Origin: Clostridium caldaquaticum
GTDB taxonomy: Bacteria; Bacillota; Clostridia; Clostridiales; Clostridiaceae
NCBI RefSeq assembly: GCF_023806125.1
Contig: NZ_JAMSKT010000007.1
Location: 1-64,000, forward strand
DNA: 64,000 bases
Direction of reading: 5' to 3'
Part shown: positions 38,487 through 48,053 of the stretch, piece by piece
How positions within the stretch are numbered: the first letter of the stretch is position 1
How the letters are laid out: each line of letters starts with the position of its first letter
Notes under the pieces: model-generated
Databases searched by the model: none
Seen by the model: only the letters and a program-made list of their open reading frames with translations
Told to the model about the DNA's origin: nothing
Made by a program: the position numbers and the translations under genes

Positions 38487-39115
38487 TGAAGAAAAGAGGA
38501 CTTTTATTAGTTATTTCTGGCCCCTCTGGTGCGGGAAAAGGCACTATATGTAAAGCATTGTTAGATAAAAATGAGTTTTGGTTGTCTGTTTCTGCTACAA
38601 CAAGACAGCCACGACAGGGTGAAATTCATGGGAAAAATTATTACTTTATTAGTAGAGATGAGTTCTTAGAAAAAATAGAAAATGATGATTTTCTTGAATA
38701 TGCTGAGGTGTATGGTAATTTTTACGGAACCCCTAAATCAAATGTTATACAAATGCTTGAAAATGGTAAAGATGTAATATTAGAAATAGATATTCAGGGT
38801 GCCTTAAAAGTAAAAGAAGTTTTTCCAGAAGGAGTTTTTATTTTTATACTTCCGCCTTCTATGGATGAACTAAAGAAAAGAATTATAAAAAGAGGCAGCG
38901 AAACTCCTGAATCTTTAATGACTAGATTTAAGTCTGCTTATAAAGAAATAAATTATGTATCTAAATATAGTTATGCAGTTGTAAATGATACTGTTGAAGA
39001 TGCTGTTAAAAAAATTGAAAGCATTGTTATTGCTGAAAGATGCAGAGTTGATAGAATGAAAGATACTATTTTAAATTCAAAGGAGGAGTTAATTCATGAA
39101 CAACTCTATGATTAA
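38486..39115 (+). CDS. gmk: Guanylate kinase
   Basis: 209 residues. The P-loop is LLLVISGPSGAGKGTICKAL at ~6-24, with SATTRQPRQGEIHGKNYYFI for GMP binding, and YGTP in the lid. It phosphorylates GMP to GDP. Length and motifs are normal. It overlaps the remA stop by one base and the rpoZ start by 20 bases. Confidence 0.96.
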   Translation: MKKRGLLLVISGPSGAGKGTICKALLDKNEFWLSVSATTRQPRQGEIHGKNYYFISRDEFLEKIENDDFLEYAEVYGNFYGTPKSNVIQMLENGKDVILEIDIQGALKVKEVFPEGVFIFILPPSMDELKKRIIKRGSETPESLMTRFKSAYKEINYVSKYSYAVVNDTVEDAVKKIESIVIAERCRVDRMKDTILNSKEELIHEQLYD

Positions 39116-39314
39116 TCCATCTATTGTAGATTTATTAGAAAAGGTTGAAAATAGATATTCATTAGTTATAATTACTTCGAAAAGAGCAAGACAAATAATT
39201 GAAGGTGATAAGCCTTTAATTGATGTAGAAAAGAATAAACCTCTTACAGTTGCTATTAATGAAGTAAATGCTGGAGTTATTACTTATGAAACTTTGAAAG
39301 AAGGAATAAAGTAA
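39096..39314 (+). CDS. rpoZ: RNA polymerase omega subunit
   Basis: 72 residues with AAAGGAGGAG upstream, within the end of gmk. MINPSIVDLLEKVENRYSLV, IITSKRARQIIEGD and KPLTVAINEVNAGVITYETL are the omega pattern. It stabilises the beta-prime subunit of RNA polymerase. It is commonly placed between gmk and coaBC in Firmicutes. Confidence 0.96.
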   Translation: MNNSMINPSIVDLLEKVENRYSLVIITSKRARQIIEGDKPLIDVEKNKPLTVAINEVNAGVITYETLKEGIK

Positions 39315-39315
39315 C

Positions 39316-40500
39316 ATGGGTTTTTCAAAAACTGTAGTTATAGGAGTATGTGGCGGTATTGCAGCTTATAAAGCATTAGATGTAATAAGTGACTTAAAGA
39401 AAAAAAATATAAATATCAATGTTATAATGACTAAAAATGCTACAAAGTTTGTGACACCCCTTACTTTTCAAGCTCTTAGTCAAAATATGGTAGTTACAGA
39501 TATGTTTGCAGAACCAAAGGCATGGGAAATACAACATATATCTTTGGCAAAAAAAGCAGATTTAATGCTTATACTGCCAGCCACTGCTAATATAATTGGT
39601 AAGGTTGCAAACGGCATAGCAGATGATATGCTTTCTACTACAATAATGGCAACAAAAGCTCCAGTTATTTTTGCACCTGCTATGAATACAAATATGTTTG
39701 CTAACCCTATAGTAAAGGAAAATATTAACAAGTTAAAGCAGCATGGTTATAATTTTGTTTCTCCTTCTAGCGGAAGATTAGCCTGTGGCGATGTAGGAGA
39801 AGGGAAATTAGCTGATACAAAGCTTATAAGTGCTATTGTATGCAGCATGTTGTATGATATAAAGGATATGACTGAAAAAAGAGTATTAGTTACAGCTGGA
39901 CCTACTATTTCGCCCATTGATCCTGTAAGGTATTTAAGCAATAAGTCTACTGGTAAAATGGGCTATGCAATAGCTGAAGAAGCTAGAGACAGAGGTGCTA
40001 AAGTTACTTTGATATCAGGACCAACTAGTTTAGAGCATCCTTTTGGTATAAATGTAATAAATGTTAAAACAAATGAAGAGATGTATAATGAGGTATTAAA
40101 GCATTTTGATTCTCAAGATATAGTTATTAAGTCTGCAGCAGTGGCGGATTATAAAGTTGAACAGTACTCGCCCAAAAAGATTAAGAAAAATAATGAACGC
40201 TTAGAAATAAAATTAATTAAAGATAATGATATATTAAAAAAATTGGGTGAATTAAAAACAAAGCAAATACTTGTTGGTTTTGCTGCTGAAAGCAATGATT
40301 TGATTGAAAATGCTGAAGCAAAGCTCAGGAATAAAAACTTAGATTATATTGTTGCAAATGATATTACTAGCAGTGATACAGGGTTTGCTTCAGATAATAA
40401 CAAAGTTGTAATATTAAGTAAACACGGTGAAATTATAAATCTTGATAAAATGCCTAAAAAAATGGTGGCTAGGGAGCTTTTTAATTTTATAAATGTATAA
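39316..40500 (+). CDS. coaBC: CoaBC: phosphopantothenoylcysteine synthetase/decarboxylase
   Basis: 394 residues. The CoaC flavoprotein half (1-~180) shows VVIGVCGGIAAYKALDVISD, HISLAKKADLMLILPATANI, the PAMNTNM motif, and the redox Cys in GRLACGDVGEGKLAD. The CoaB half has VLVTAGPTISPIDPVRYLSN-KSTGKMG, AAVADYKVEQYSPKKIKK and GFAAES. It makes phosphopantetheine from phosphopantothenate, cysteine and CTP. Two bases separate it from rpoZ, so it is the last gene of the operon. Confidence 0.96.
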   Translation: MGFSKTVVIGVCGGIAAYKALDVISDLKKKNININVIMTKNATKFVTPLTFQALSQNMVVTDMFAEPKAWEIQHISLAKKADLMLILPATANIIGKVANGIADDMLSTTIMATKAPVIFAPAMNTNMFANPIVKENINKLKQHGYNFVSPSSGRLACGDVGEGKLADTKLISAIVCSMLYDIKDMTEKRVLVTAGPTISPIDPVRYLSNKSTGKMGYAIAEEARDRGAKVTLISGPTSLEHPFGINVINVKTNEEMYNEVLKHFDSQDIVIKSAAVADYKVEQYSPKKIKKNNERLEIKLIKDNDILKKLGELKTKQILVGFAAESNDLIENAEAKLRNKNLDYIVANDITSSDTGFASDNNKVVILSKHGEIINLDKMPKKMVARELFNFINV

Positions 40501-40520
40501 TGTCAAGTTTATTTTTTATA

Positions 40521-40562
40521 GGGGCAAACCTGGTAGTTATATTACAGGATTAAGCCCTTTTA
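40521..40562 (+). terminator. Terminator-like hairpin after coaBC
   Basis: GGGC (40522-40525) pairs with GCCC (40554-40557) and the inner CCTG with CAGG, followed by TTTT. The stem is broken by short internal loops. Confidence 0.5.
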
Positions 40563-40589
40563 ATTTATTAATTTTAGAAGGGTGATTAA

Positions 40590-42791
40590 GTGTACAAATA
40601 TGCTGGAATCATAGTAAATAATAACTCTATACAGTTAGATAAAGTTTTTATATATTATATACCTAAAAAGTTAAGAGAAATTATAAAAGTAGGTTTTAGG
40701 GTAAAGATTCCTTTTGGAGTTGGTAACAAAATAATAGATGGGTTTATAGTTGCTTTATATGAAGAATATTCTAGTAACTCCAACATAAAAGAAATATTAG
40801 AACTTAGTGATGAATATCCAATATTAAGGCTTGAAGATATAGAGCTTATTAAATTTATGAGAGAAAAATATTTGTGTACTTATCTAGAAGCTATTAAAGT
40901 TATTATTCCAACTGGGATTATAAAAGGAATAAATAGAAAAACTAGTGATGTAATATATGTTGGTAAAAATCTGGATGGAAAGTATCAAAAGGAAAATTAT
41001 AAATTAATATATAGTTTAATTGCAGAAAATAATGGAAAGTATAATAAGAATGAATTTAGTAAAAAGTTTGGAGTTTCACTTTCTTCTTTAAATACTTTGT
41101 TAAAGTATGGTTATTTAACTACTGAAAAAATAACTATAAATAGATATGATGAAAGGATATTCAGTAGTTATCCAGAAAAAGTTCTTAATAAAGAACAAAA
41201 ATATGTTTTTGATCGAATTGTAAATTCAAATAATAATAATTTTTTAATTCACGGTATAACTGGAAGTGGGAAAACAGAAATATATATGAACCTTGTTAAT
41301 AATATGATTAACAATGGAAAAGATTCAATTATTTTGGTTCCTGAAATTTCTTTAACTCCCCAAATGGTAGAAAGATTTAAAGGCAGGTTTGGAAAAAATA
41401 TAGCTGTTTTTCACAGTAAGCTATCTGAAGGTGAAAGATTTGATGAATGGTTTAGAGTTAAAAATGGTGAAGTAAAAGTAGCCATAGGAGCTAGGTCTGC
41501 TGTTTTTTTACCCTTCAATAATTTAGGCTTGATTATAATTGATGAAGAACATGAACACAGTTATAAATCTGATAGCGATCCTAAATATAATGCTTTAGAA
41601 ATCGCACAGTATAGATGTAGCATAGAAGGAAGTAAGTTTGTATTAGGTTCAGCAACACCTTCTGTTGAAACTTATTATAAAACTACTTTAGGAGAACTAG
41701 AGCTTTTAGTCTTGAAAAATAGAGCTGATAATGCTGTACTTCCTAGAGTTGAACTTGTTGATATGAGAGAAGAACTTGTAGCAAATAATAAGTCTATATT
41801 TAGTAAAAAATTGTATAGTGAGATCGAGAAAAGCTTGATAAATGGTGAACAAATAATACTTTTTTTAAACAGAAGAGGTTATTCAACTTTTGTATCCTGC
41901 AGAAAGTGTGGTTTTGTATTTAAGTGTAATAATTGTGATATTTCATTAACATATCATAATGAGGATGGGATACTTAGCTGTCATTATTGTGGCAGTAAAA
42001 GAAAGGTAACTAATGTATGTCCAAAATGCAAGAGTAAGTATGTAAAATATTTCGGTGTTGGAACAGAAAAAGTTGAGCAGGAGATTAAAAAATATTTTCC
42101 AATGGCTAAAACACTACGAATGGATTTTGATACTACTCGAAAAAAAAATTCGTATGAAACTATATACAACTTGTTCAAAGATAATAAAGCAGATATATTG
42201 ATAGGAACACAAATGATAGCAAAAGGTTTAGATTTTAAAAACGTTACTTTAGTAGGTGTTATTGCAGCGGATTTATCTTTAAATTTACCAGATTATCGCT
42301 CAGCAGAGAGGACTTTTCAGCTTATAACTCAAGTAGGAGGAAGAGCTGGAAGAGGTGAAAAACCTGGAAAAGTAATAGTGCAGACTTATAATACTGAAAA
42401 TTACAGTATACTGAATTCTATAGCAAATGATTATAAAAACTTTTATAATCAGGAAATATCAATAAGAAGGGATATGGGTTATCCTCCTTTCTCAAAAATA
42501 TTATTAATAAATATGAGCAGTAAAAATGAAAATTTATTAATAAAAAATATACAAAACGTTGGCGTAATATTAAAAAATATTTTAGAGCATAATGATAAAA
42601 TAGAAATGTTAGGACCTTGTCCTTGTGCAATTTCTAAAATTAATGAACATTTTAGGTGGCAGATATTATTAAAAGGTGATATAAACAACAAATTAGCTAA
42701 TGATATAAAAAATACTGTATATGAAACTTTAAAAGAAGTATATACAGAAATTAGGGTAAGTCTTGATATAAACCCTAATAGTCTTATATAA
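40590..42791 (+). CDS. priA: Primosomal protein N' (PriA helicase)
   Basis: 733 residues from GTG at 40590 (AGAAGGGTGA upstream). Walker A is NFLIHGITGSGKTEIYMNLV, the DEAH box LIIIDEEHEHSYKSDSDPKY, and motif III VLGSATPSVETYYK. A zinc-binding domain is visible with CRKCGFVFKCNNC and CHYCGS followed by CPKCKS. The C-terminus has the helicase motifs GTQMIAKGLDF and QVGGRAGRG. It restarts stalled replication forks. It begins a new operon priA-def-fmt-rsmB-rlmN-prpC-prkC. Confidence 0.96.
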   Translation: MYKYAGIIVNNNSIQLDKVFIYYIPKKLREIIKVGFRVKIPFGVGNKIIDGFIVALYEEYSSNSNIKEILELSDEYPILRLEDIELIKFMREKYLCTYLEAIKVIIPTGIIKGINRKTSDVIYVGKNLDGKYQKENYKLIYSLIAENNGKYNKNEFSKKFGVSLSSLNTLLKYGYLTTEKITINRYDERIFSSYPEKVLNKEQKYVFDRIVNSNNNNFLIHGITGSGKTEIYMNLVNNMINNGKDSIILVPEISLTPQMVERFKGRFGKNIAVFHSKLSEGERFDEWFRVKNGEVKVAIGARSAVFLPFNNLGLIIIDEEHEHSYKSDSDPKYNALEIAQYRCSIEGSKFVLGSATPSVETYYKTTLGELELLVLKNRADNAVLPRVELVDMREELVANNKSIFSKKLYSEIEKSLINGEQIILFLNRRGYSTFVSCRKCGFVFKCNNCDISLTYHNEDGILSCHYCGSKRKVTNVCPKCKSKYVKYFGVGTEKVEQEIKKYFPMAKTLRMDFDTTRKKNSYETIYNLFKDNKADILIGTQMIAKGLDFKNVTLVGVIAADLSLNLPDYRSAERTFQLITQVGGRAGRGEKPGKVIVQTYNTENYSILNSIANDYKNFYNQEISIRRDMGYPPFSKILLINMSSKNENLLIKNIQNVGVILKNILEHNDKIEMLGPCPCAISKINEHFRWQILLKGDINNKLANDIKNTVYETLKEVYTEIRVSLDINPNSLI

Positions 42792-42814
42792 AATAAATTT
42801 TGGAGGTATAAATC

Positions 42815-43267
42815 ATGGCAATTAGAAACATTAGAACTATTGGTGATGAAATATTAAGAAAAAAGAGTAAAAAAGTTGAAGAGATAAATGATAGAATACT
42901 TACTTTGCTTAAGGATATGCAGGATACTATGTATAAGGCAGAGGGAGTTGGCTTAGCTGCTCCACAGGTAGGAATACTTAAAAGAGTTGTAGTTATAGAT
43001 GTAGGAAATGGACCAATAAATTTAATAAATCCAGAGATTATTAAGACTGAAGGAGAATATTTGGATGAAGAAGGCTGTTTAAGTATACCAGGGAAACATG
43101 GAAAAGTTGCAAGACCTGAACGGGTAAAAGCTAAGGCATTAAATGAAAAAGGTGAGGAAATTATAATAGATGGTGAAGGCCTTTTAGCAAGAGCTTTATG
43201 TCATGAAATAGACCATCTAGATGGTGTATTATTTGTTGATAAAATAGTAGAGGGTGAGAATCAATAA
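42815..43267 (+). CDS. def: Peptide deformylase
   Basis: 150 residues with TTTGGAGGTA upstream. The three metal motifs are [30 protein letters not shown] (Cys ligand) and [16 protein letters not shown] (two His and catalytic Glu). It removes the formyl group from new proteins. The stop overlaps the fmt start (TAATG), so the pair that adds and removes formyl groups are translationally coupled. Confidence 0.97.
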   Translation: MAIRNIRTIGDEILRKKSKKVEEINDRILTLLKDMQDTMYKAEGVGLAAPQVGILKRVVVIDVGNGPINLINPEIIKTEGEYLDEEGCLSIPGKHGKVARPERVKAKALNEKGEEIIIDGEGLLARALCHEIDHLDGVLFVDKIVEGENQ

Positions 43268-44202
43268 TGAATATTGTTTTTATGGGTACACCTGAATTTG
43301 CTGTACCTTCTTTAAAAAAACTTATAGAAGAATTCGGTATAACTGCAGTTTTCACTCAACCAGATAGACCTAAAGGCAGGGGAAAAAAAATCGCTATGTC
43401 ACCTGTAAAAGAGGAAGCAATAAAACATGGAATCCCAGTATATCAGCCTTTGAAAATTAAAAACGATATAGAAAGCATTGAAAACTTAAAAAAAATAAAT
43501 CCTGATTTTATAATAGTAGTAGCTTTTGGACAAATACTTCCCAAAGAAGTGCTTGATATACCTAAATATGGATGTATAAATTTACATGCTTCTCTTTTAC
43601 CTAAATATAGAGGTGCAGCTCCTATAAATTGGGCTATAATTAATGGCGAAACTGAGAGTGGTAATACTACTATGCTTATGGATGTTGGTTTAGATACTGG
43701 AGATATGCTATTAAAAAGTAAATATGAAATAAATGAAAATATGACTTATGGAGAATTTTATGATATTTTAAAACAAGATGGAGCAGAACTATTAATCCAA
43801 ACAATAAAAAAAATACTGAAAAATGAAATCATTCCAGAGAAACAAGATCATAGTAAAAGTACTTATGCTCCTATGCTCAATAAAGAAATTGCAAAAATAA
43901 ATTGGGCATTAAAAAATAAAGAAATTAAAAACTTAATCAGGGGATTAAACCCTTGGCCTGTTGCTTATACTCAGTATAATGGAGATATTATGAAAATATA
44001 TGAAGCAGAAGCTATAGATGCAAATATTAATATTAAGAAAATACCTGGTCAAATACTTAGTGTAGGAAAAAAAGGCATAGAAGTGGCAACAGGAGAGGGA
44101 ATACTTTTAATTAAAAAAATTCAGTTTCCAGGCGGAAAGCCTCTAAGTGTAGAAGAGTATATAAGGGGTAATATAATAAAAGATGGAGTAATACTAACTT
44201 AA
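43267..44202 (+). CDS. fmt: Methionyl-tRNA formyltransferase
   Basis: 311 residues with GGGTGAG upstream. N-terminal [20 protein letters not shown], the KGRGKK basic loop, the catalytic region [26 protein letters not shown] with TGDMLL downstream, and the C-terminal anticodon-binding domain with [18 protein letters not shown]. It formylates Met-tRNAi using 10-formyl-THF. It overlaps def by one base and precedes the peptidase gene. Confidence 0.97.
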   Translation: MNIVFMGTPEFAVPSLKKLIEEFGITAVFTQPDRPKGRGKKIAMSPVKEEAIKHGIPVYQPLKIKNDIESIENLKKINPDFIIVVAFGQILPKEVLDIPKYGCINLHASLLPKYRGAAPINWAIINGETESGNTTMLMDVGLDTGDMLLKSKYEINENMTYGEFYDILKQDGAELLIQTIKKILKNEIIPEKQDHSKSTYAPMLNKEIAKINWALKNKEIKNLIRGLNPWPVAYTQYNGDIMKIYEAEAIDANINIKKIPGQILSVGKKGIEVATGEGILLIKKIQFPGGKPLSVEEYIRGNIIKDGVILT

Positions 44203-44220
44203 TTCAAAGGAGGGGTTTAT

Positions 44221-44901
44221 ATGTTTTATGATTCAACCTTTATGATTCTTATTCCAGCTTTAGTAATATCTTTTTGGGCACAGATGAAAATTAGCTCTAC
44301 CTTTGATAAGTATTCAAAGATTTATAGTTTTAACGGATATACAGGAGCTCAAGTGGCTAGAATACTGTTAGATTCAAATGGTTTATATGATGTGCCTGTA
44401 GAAATAGTAGGTGGTAAGCTTTCGGATCATTATGACCCTAGTAAAAGAGTTATGCGTTTATCTTATGAAGTGTTTTATGGTACTTCTGTAGCTTCCATAG
44501 GAGTAGCAGCACATGAAACTGGCCATGCAATACAGCATAAATTAAATTATGTTCCATTAAACATTAGAAACTCTATAGTGCCATTAGTAAATATAAGTTC
44601 AAATTTATCTTGGGTAATATTTTTTATAGGAATAGTATTAAGGTGGGCAGGACTTATTAATTTAGGTATAATACTATTTAGTGCAGTAGTTGTATTTCAG
44701 CTCATTACTTTGCCTGTAGAATTTAATGCATCGAAAAGAGCATTGTTGATATTAAGAAATAAATCTATTCTTTCTGAAAATGAGCTGACTGGAGCTAAAG
44801 CTGTATTAGATGCTGCTGCTATGACATATGTAGCTGCTGCTTTAATGGCAGTTTCTCAGCTTTTGAGGCTTATTTTAATAAGCAACCGTAATAGAGATTA
44901 G
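44221..44901 (+). CDS. yugP: Membrane zinc metallopeptidase, YugP family
   Basis: 226 residues with AAAGGAGGGG upstream. A start membrane helix (DSTFMILIPALVISFWAQMK) leads to YSFNGYTGAQVARILLDSNG, then VASIGVAAHETGHAIQHKLN, which holds the HExxH-like HETGH zinc motif, and further membrane helices NISSNLSWVIFFIGIVLRWA and LGIILFSAVVVFQLITLPVE with the third ligand in FNASKRAL. This group (YugP, PF04298) lies between fmt and rsmB in many clostridia. Its substrate is unknown. Confidence 0.92.
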   Translation: MFYDSTFMILIPALVISFWAQMKISSTFDKYSKIYSFNGYTGAQVARILLDSNGLYDVPVEIVGGKLSDHYDPSKRVMRLSYEVFYGTSVASIGVAAHETGHAIQHKLNYVPLNIRNSIVPLVNISSNLSWVIFFIGIVLRWAGLINLGIILFSAVVVFQLITLPVEFNASKRALLILRNKSILSENELTGAKAVLDAAAMTYVAAALMAVSQLLRLILISNRNRD

Positions 44902-44921
44902 TAATAGAATGAGGTTATAGG

Positions 44922-46250
44922 ATGAATAATACTAGAAAAATTGCTGTAGACATATTGGATGCAATAATAAATAAAGGTGGATATTCAAATATAGTTTTAA
45001 ATGCAAAACTTAATAAAGTAAATTTAGAAGAAAGAGATAAAGCTTTAGTTACAGAAATTATCTATGGTACACTTAAATATAAGTATACCATAGATAAAAT
45101 ATTATGCAGTTTTTTAAAAACTCCTATTAACAAACAAGACAGTACTATTTTAAATATATTAAGAGTTACTATTTATCAAATTCGATATTTAGACAAAATA
45201 CCAGAATTTGCAGCTGTAAATGAAGCTGTGGAAATGACTAAAAAGTATAAATCAATAGGTGCATCTAAATTAGTTAATGCTGTATTAAGAAATTATTTAA
45301 GAAACAAATCTAAAGTATATTATAATCCTGATAATAAAATAGAACATTTGTGTTTTAATTATTCTTATGAGCCTTGGATGGTTAAGTTATTTATAAAGCA
45401 ATATGGAGAAGAGACTGCAGAGAAAATATTGTATGGATTAAACAGTACGCCAAATGTGACTATTAGAATAAATAGTTTAAAAGTAAATTATGAAGACGCT
45501 TGTGAAAAATTAAGGCAATATGGTTATGAAATAGAAGAGGGAATAGTGTGTCCAGAGGCTGTGAGAATTATAAGGGGAAGAAGCATCGAACATAATCCAT
45601 TGTTCAAAGAGGGATTAGCAACGGTACAAGACGAAAGTGCAATGTTAGTAGCTTCTTCTATGGATATTACATCTGAAATTGTTGCTTTGGACCTTTGCAG
45701 TGCACCTGGGGGTAAAGCAACACATATATCAGAGCTTATGAATAATACAGGAAAGGTTTTTGCCTTCGATATACATAAAGATAAACTATCATTAATAAAA
45801 CAAAATGCTAAAAGACTTGGAATAAATAATATAATTTGTGAAGTAATGGATGCATCTATTTATAATAATAATTTAAAAAATTCTGCTGAAAGAGTTTTAA
45901 TTGATGTTCCATGTTCTGGACTTGGCATAATAAGAAAAAAGCCAGAAATTAAGTGGACTAAGGAGTATGAACAGTTTAATAAAATTATAGAAATTCAGCG
46001 AAAGATTATGAGTAATGCAGCCTTATATGTTAAAGTTGGAGGAGTACTATTATATTCAACTTGTACTATAAATAAAGAAGAAAATGAAGAAAATGTTAAA
46101 TGGTTTTTAAACAATTATAAAGATTATAAGCTGGAGCCTCTTTTTTTTGGGAATGTTGATAATTTTATTTATAGTGATTTTGGTTTAACTATATTACCTA
46201 ACAAGTATATGGATGGATTTTTTATCGCTAAATTTAAAAAAGTACGGTAG
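44922..46250 (+). CDS. rsmB: 16S rRNA (cytosine-967) methyltransferase
   Basis: 442 residues. The N-terminal NusB-like domain starts [20 protein letters not shown] and [20 protein letters not shown]. The methyltransferase half has [20 protein letters not shown] for [23 protein letters not shown] with the catalytic Cys, and [20 protein letters not shown] with the second Cys. It methylates C967 in 16S rRNA. Length and motifs are normal. It is 20 bases after yugP. Confidence 0.95.
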   Translation: MNNTRKIAVDILDAIINKGGYSNIVLNAKLNKVNLEERDKALVTEIIYGTLKYKYTIDKILCSFLKTPINKQDSTILNILRVTIYQIRYLDKIPEFAAVNEAVEMTKKYKSIGASKLVNAVLRNYLRNKSKVYYNPDNKIEHLCFNYSYEPWMVKLFIKQYGEETAEKILYGLNSTPNVTIRINSLKVNYEDACEKLRQYGYEIEEGIVCPEAVRIIRGRSIEHNPLFKEGLATVQDESAMLVASSMDITSEIVALDLCSAPGGKATHISELMNNTGKVFAFDIHKDKLSLIKQNAKRLGINNIICEVMDASIYNNNLKNSAERVLIDVPCSGLGIIRKKPEIKWTKEYEQFNKIIEIQRKIMSNAALYVKVGGVLLYSTCTINKEENEENVKWFLNNYKDYKLEPLFFGNVDNFIYSDFGLTILPNKYMDGFFIAKFKKVR

Positions 46251-46258
46251 GTGTTTAT

Positions 46259-47305
46259 ATGACCAATATTCTTGATTTAAGCCTGGAAGATTTAAAATTA
46301 TGGATGAGAGAAAATAGGGAAAGTGAATTTAGGGCAAAACAGATTTTCGATTGGATTTACAAAAATGTATGGGATTTTGATGATATGAGAAATATTCCTT
46401 TATCATTAAGGCAAAAGCTTCAAAATTATTTTTATATAGGTATACCTAAAATTTTGCAATGTCTAAAATCGAATTTAGATGAAACAGAGAAATTTTTATT
46501 GGAATATGCAGATGGAAACGTAATTGAATGTGTTGTAATGAAATATAAGCATGGTATTTCGATTTGTATTTCAACTCAAATAGGTTGTAAAATGGGGTGT
46601 AAATTTTGTGCTTCAACTCTTGAAGGTGTAGTTAGAAATCTTACAGCAGGTGAGATGCTGGCACAAGTCATGGTAGCTCAAAAGAAAATAGGGCAAAGAA
46701 TTTCAAATATTGTACTTATGGGAAGCGGTGAGCCTTTAGATAATTATGATAATGTTATAAAGTTTATAAATTATGCTAATGCTGATTATGGATTTAAAAT
46801 AGGTCAAAGGCATATAACCTTGTCTACGTGTGGAATTATTCCAAAAATAATTGAGCTTGCAGATAAAAAAATGCAGATTACCCTGGCTATTTCATTACAT
46901 GCTTCTAATGATACTTTAAGAAAATCTATGATGCCTATTGCTTATAAATATTCAATTAAGGAGTTAATTGAAGCGTGTAAATATTATATAGAAAAGACAA
47001 ATAAAAGGATAACCTTCGAATACGCTTTAGTAAAAGATGTTAATGATAGAAGAGAAGATGCTGAAATGCTAGTAAAATTATTAAAGGATATGCTATGTCA
47101 TATTAATTTAATTCCCGTAAATGAAGTAAGGGAGAATAAATTCAGAAAACCTTCCTCAGAAAATATAAAAACATTTTATAATATATTGACAAGTTTTGGA
47201 ATTGAAACTACTATTAGAAAAGAGATGGGAGCAGATATTAATGCTGCTTGCGGCCAACTTAGACGAAGTTATTTAAAAAGTAATAAGCAAAATAAAGGAG
47301 TGTAG
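46259..47305 (+). CDS. rlmN: RlmN: 23S rRNA and tRNA adenine C2 methyltransferase
   Basis: 348 residues. Radical-SAM cysteines are in [20 protein letters not shown] (CxxxCxxC), the SAM region in [18 protein letters not shown], and [20 protein letters not shown] follows; the methyl-carrying Cys is in [13 protein letters not shown]. It methylates A2503 of 23S rRNA and A37 of some tRNAs. N-terminal [20 protein letters not shown] and [13 protein letters not shown] are typical. Close to rsmB (8 bases) and prpC (4 bases). Confidence 0.96.
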   Translation: MTNILDLSLEDLKLWMRENRESEFRAKQIFDWIYKNVWDFDDMRNIPLSLRQKLQNYFYIGIPKILQCLKSNLDETEKFLLEYADGNVIECVVMKYKHGISICISTQIGCKMGCKFCASTLEGVVRNLTAGEMLAQVMVAQKKIGQRISNIVLMGSGEPLDNYDNVIKFINYANADYGFKIGQRHITLSTCGIIPKIIELADKKMQITLAISLHASNDTLRKSMMPIAYKYSIKELIEACKYYIEKTNKRITFEYALVKDVNDRREDAEMLVKLLKDMLCHINLIPVNEVRENKFRKPSSENIKTFYNILTSFGIETTIRKEMGADINAACGQLRRSYLKSNKQNKGV

Positions 47306-47309
47306 GTAG

Positions 47310-48053
47310 ATGGCGGGGATGCTTTCGGATATAGGTAATATTCGAGAAGTTAACGAAGACTATTATGGTTATCATGAAGATTTTGAAAAGAAGCTATACA
47401 TAGTTGCAGACGGTATGGGAGGACATAATGCTGGAGAAGTTGCAAGTAAGCTTGCTGTAGATACTATTATAGAATATATAAATTCTATTTGTTCATTAGA
47501 AAATTTAGAAAAAGTGTTAAGGGAAGCAGTAGAATTTACAAATAAAAAAATTTATGAATTATCTAGAACTAGTTCTACTCTATATGGGATGGGTACCACG
47601 CTAACGGCTTGTTTAATAAATAGTGGTAAGATGGTAATAGCTAATGTAGGAGACAGTAGATGCTATATAGTTGACAGGGATGGAATGTATCAGATTACAA
47701 AAGATCATTCACTAGTTCAAGAACTTTTAGATAGTGGAAGTATAACAGAAAAAGAAGCTGAGACACACCCAAATAAAAACATTATTACGAGAGCTTTAGG
47801 AACAAGTCCCAAAGTCGAGGTTGATACGTACCAAGTTAATTTACAGGATATATTCAAAGTAATGTTATGTACTGATGGCTTGTCTAATTTTCTTACATTA
47901 AAGGAAATGTATGAGATCATAATAAAAAATAATCATGATATAGCTTGTCATAAGTTAGTAGAGCTAAGTAAAAAAAGAGGTGGTAGGGATAACATAACTG
48001 TTATTATTTTTGAAGGAGAGTGTAAAGATGGTAGGGACTTTACTGGGCAATAG
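47310..48053 (+). CDS. prpC: PP2C-type serine/threonine phosphatase
   Basis: 247 residues. PP2C motifs: MAGMLSDIGNIREVNEDYYG, LYIVADGMGGHNAGEVASKL with two metal Asp, VIANVGDSRCYIVDRDGMYQ, and KRGGRDNITVIIFEGE. It reverses PrkC phosphorylation. The gene overlaps prkC, as in most Firmicutes. Its end (CKDGRDFTGQ) continues past the prkC start by 26 bases in another frame. Confidence 0.96.
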   Translation: MAGMLSDIGNIREVNEDYYGYHEDFEKKLYIVADGMGGHNAGEVASKLAVDTIIEYINSICSLENLEKVLREAVEFTNKKIYELSRTSSTLYGMGTTLTACLINSGKMVIANVGDSRCYIVDRDGMYQITKDHSLVQELLDSGSITEKEAETHPNKNIITRALGTSPKVEVDTYQVNLQDIFKVMLCTDGLSNFLTLKEMYEIIIKNNHDIACHKLVELSKKRGGRDNITVIIFEGECKDGRDFTGQ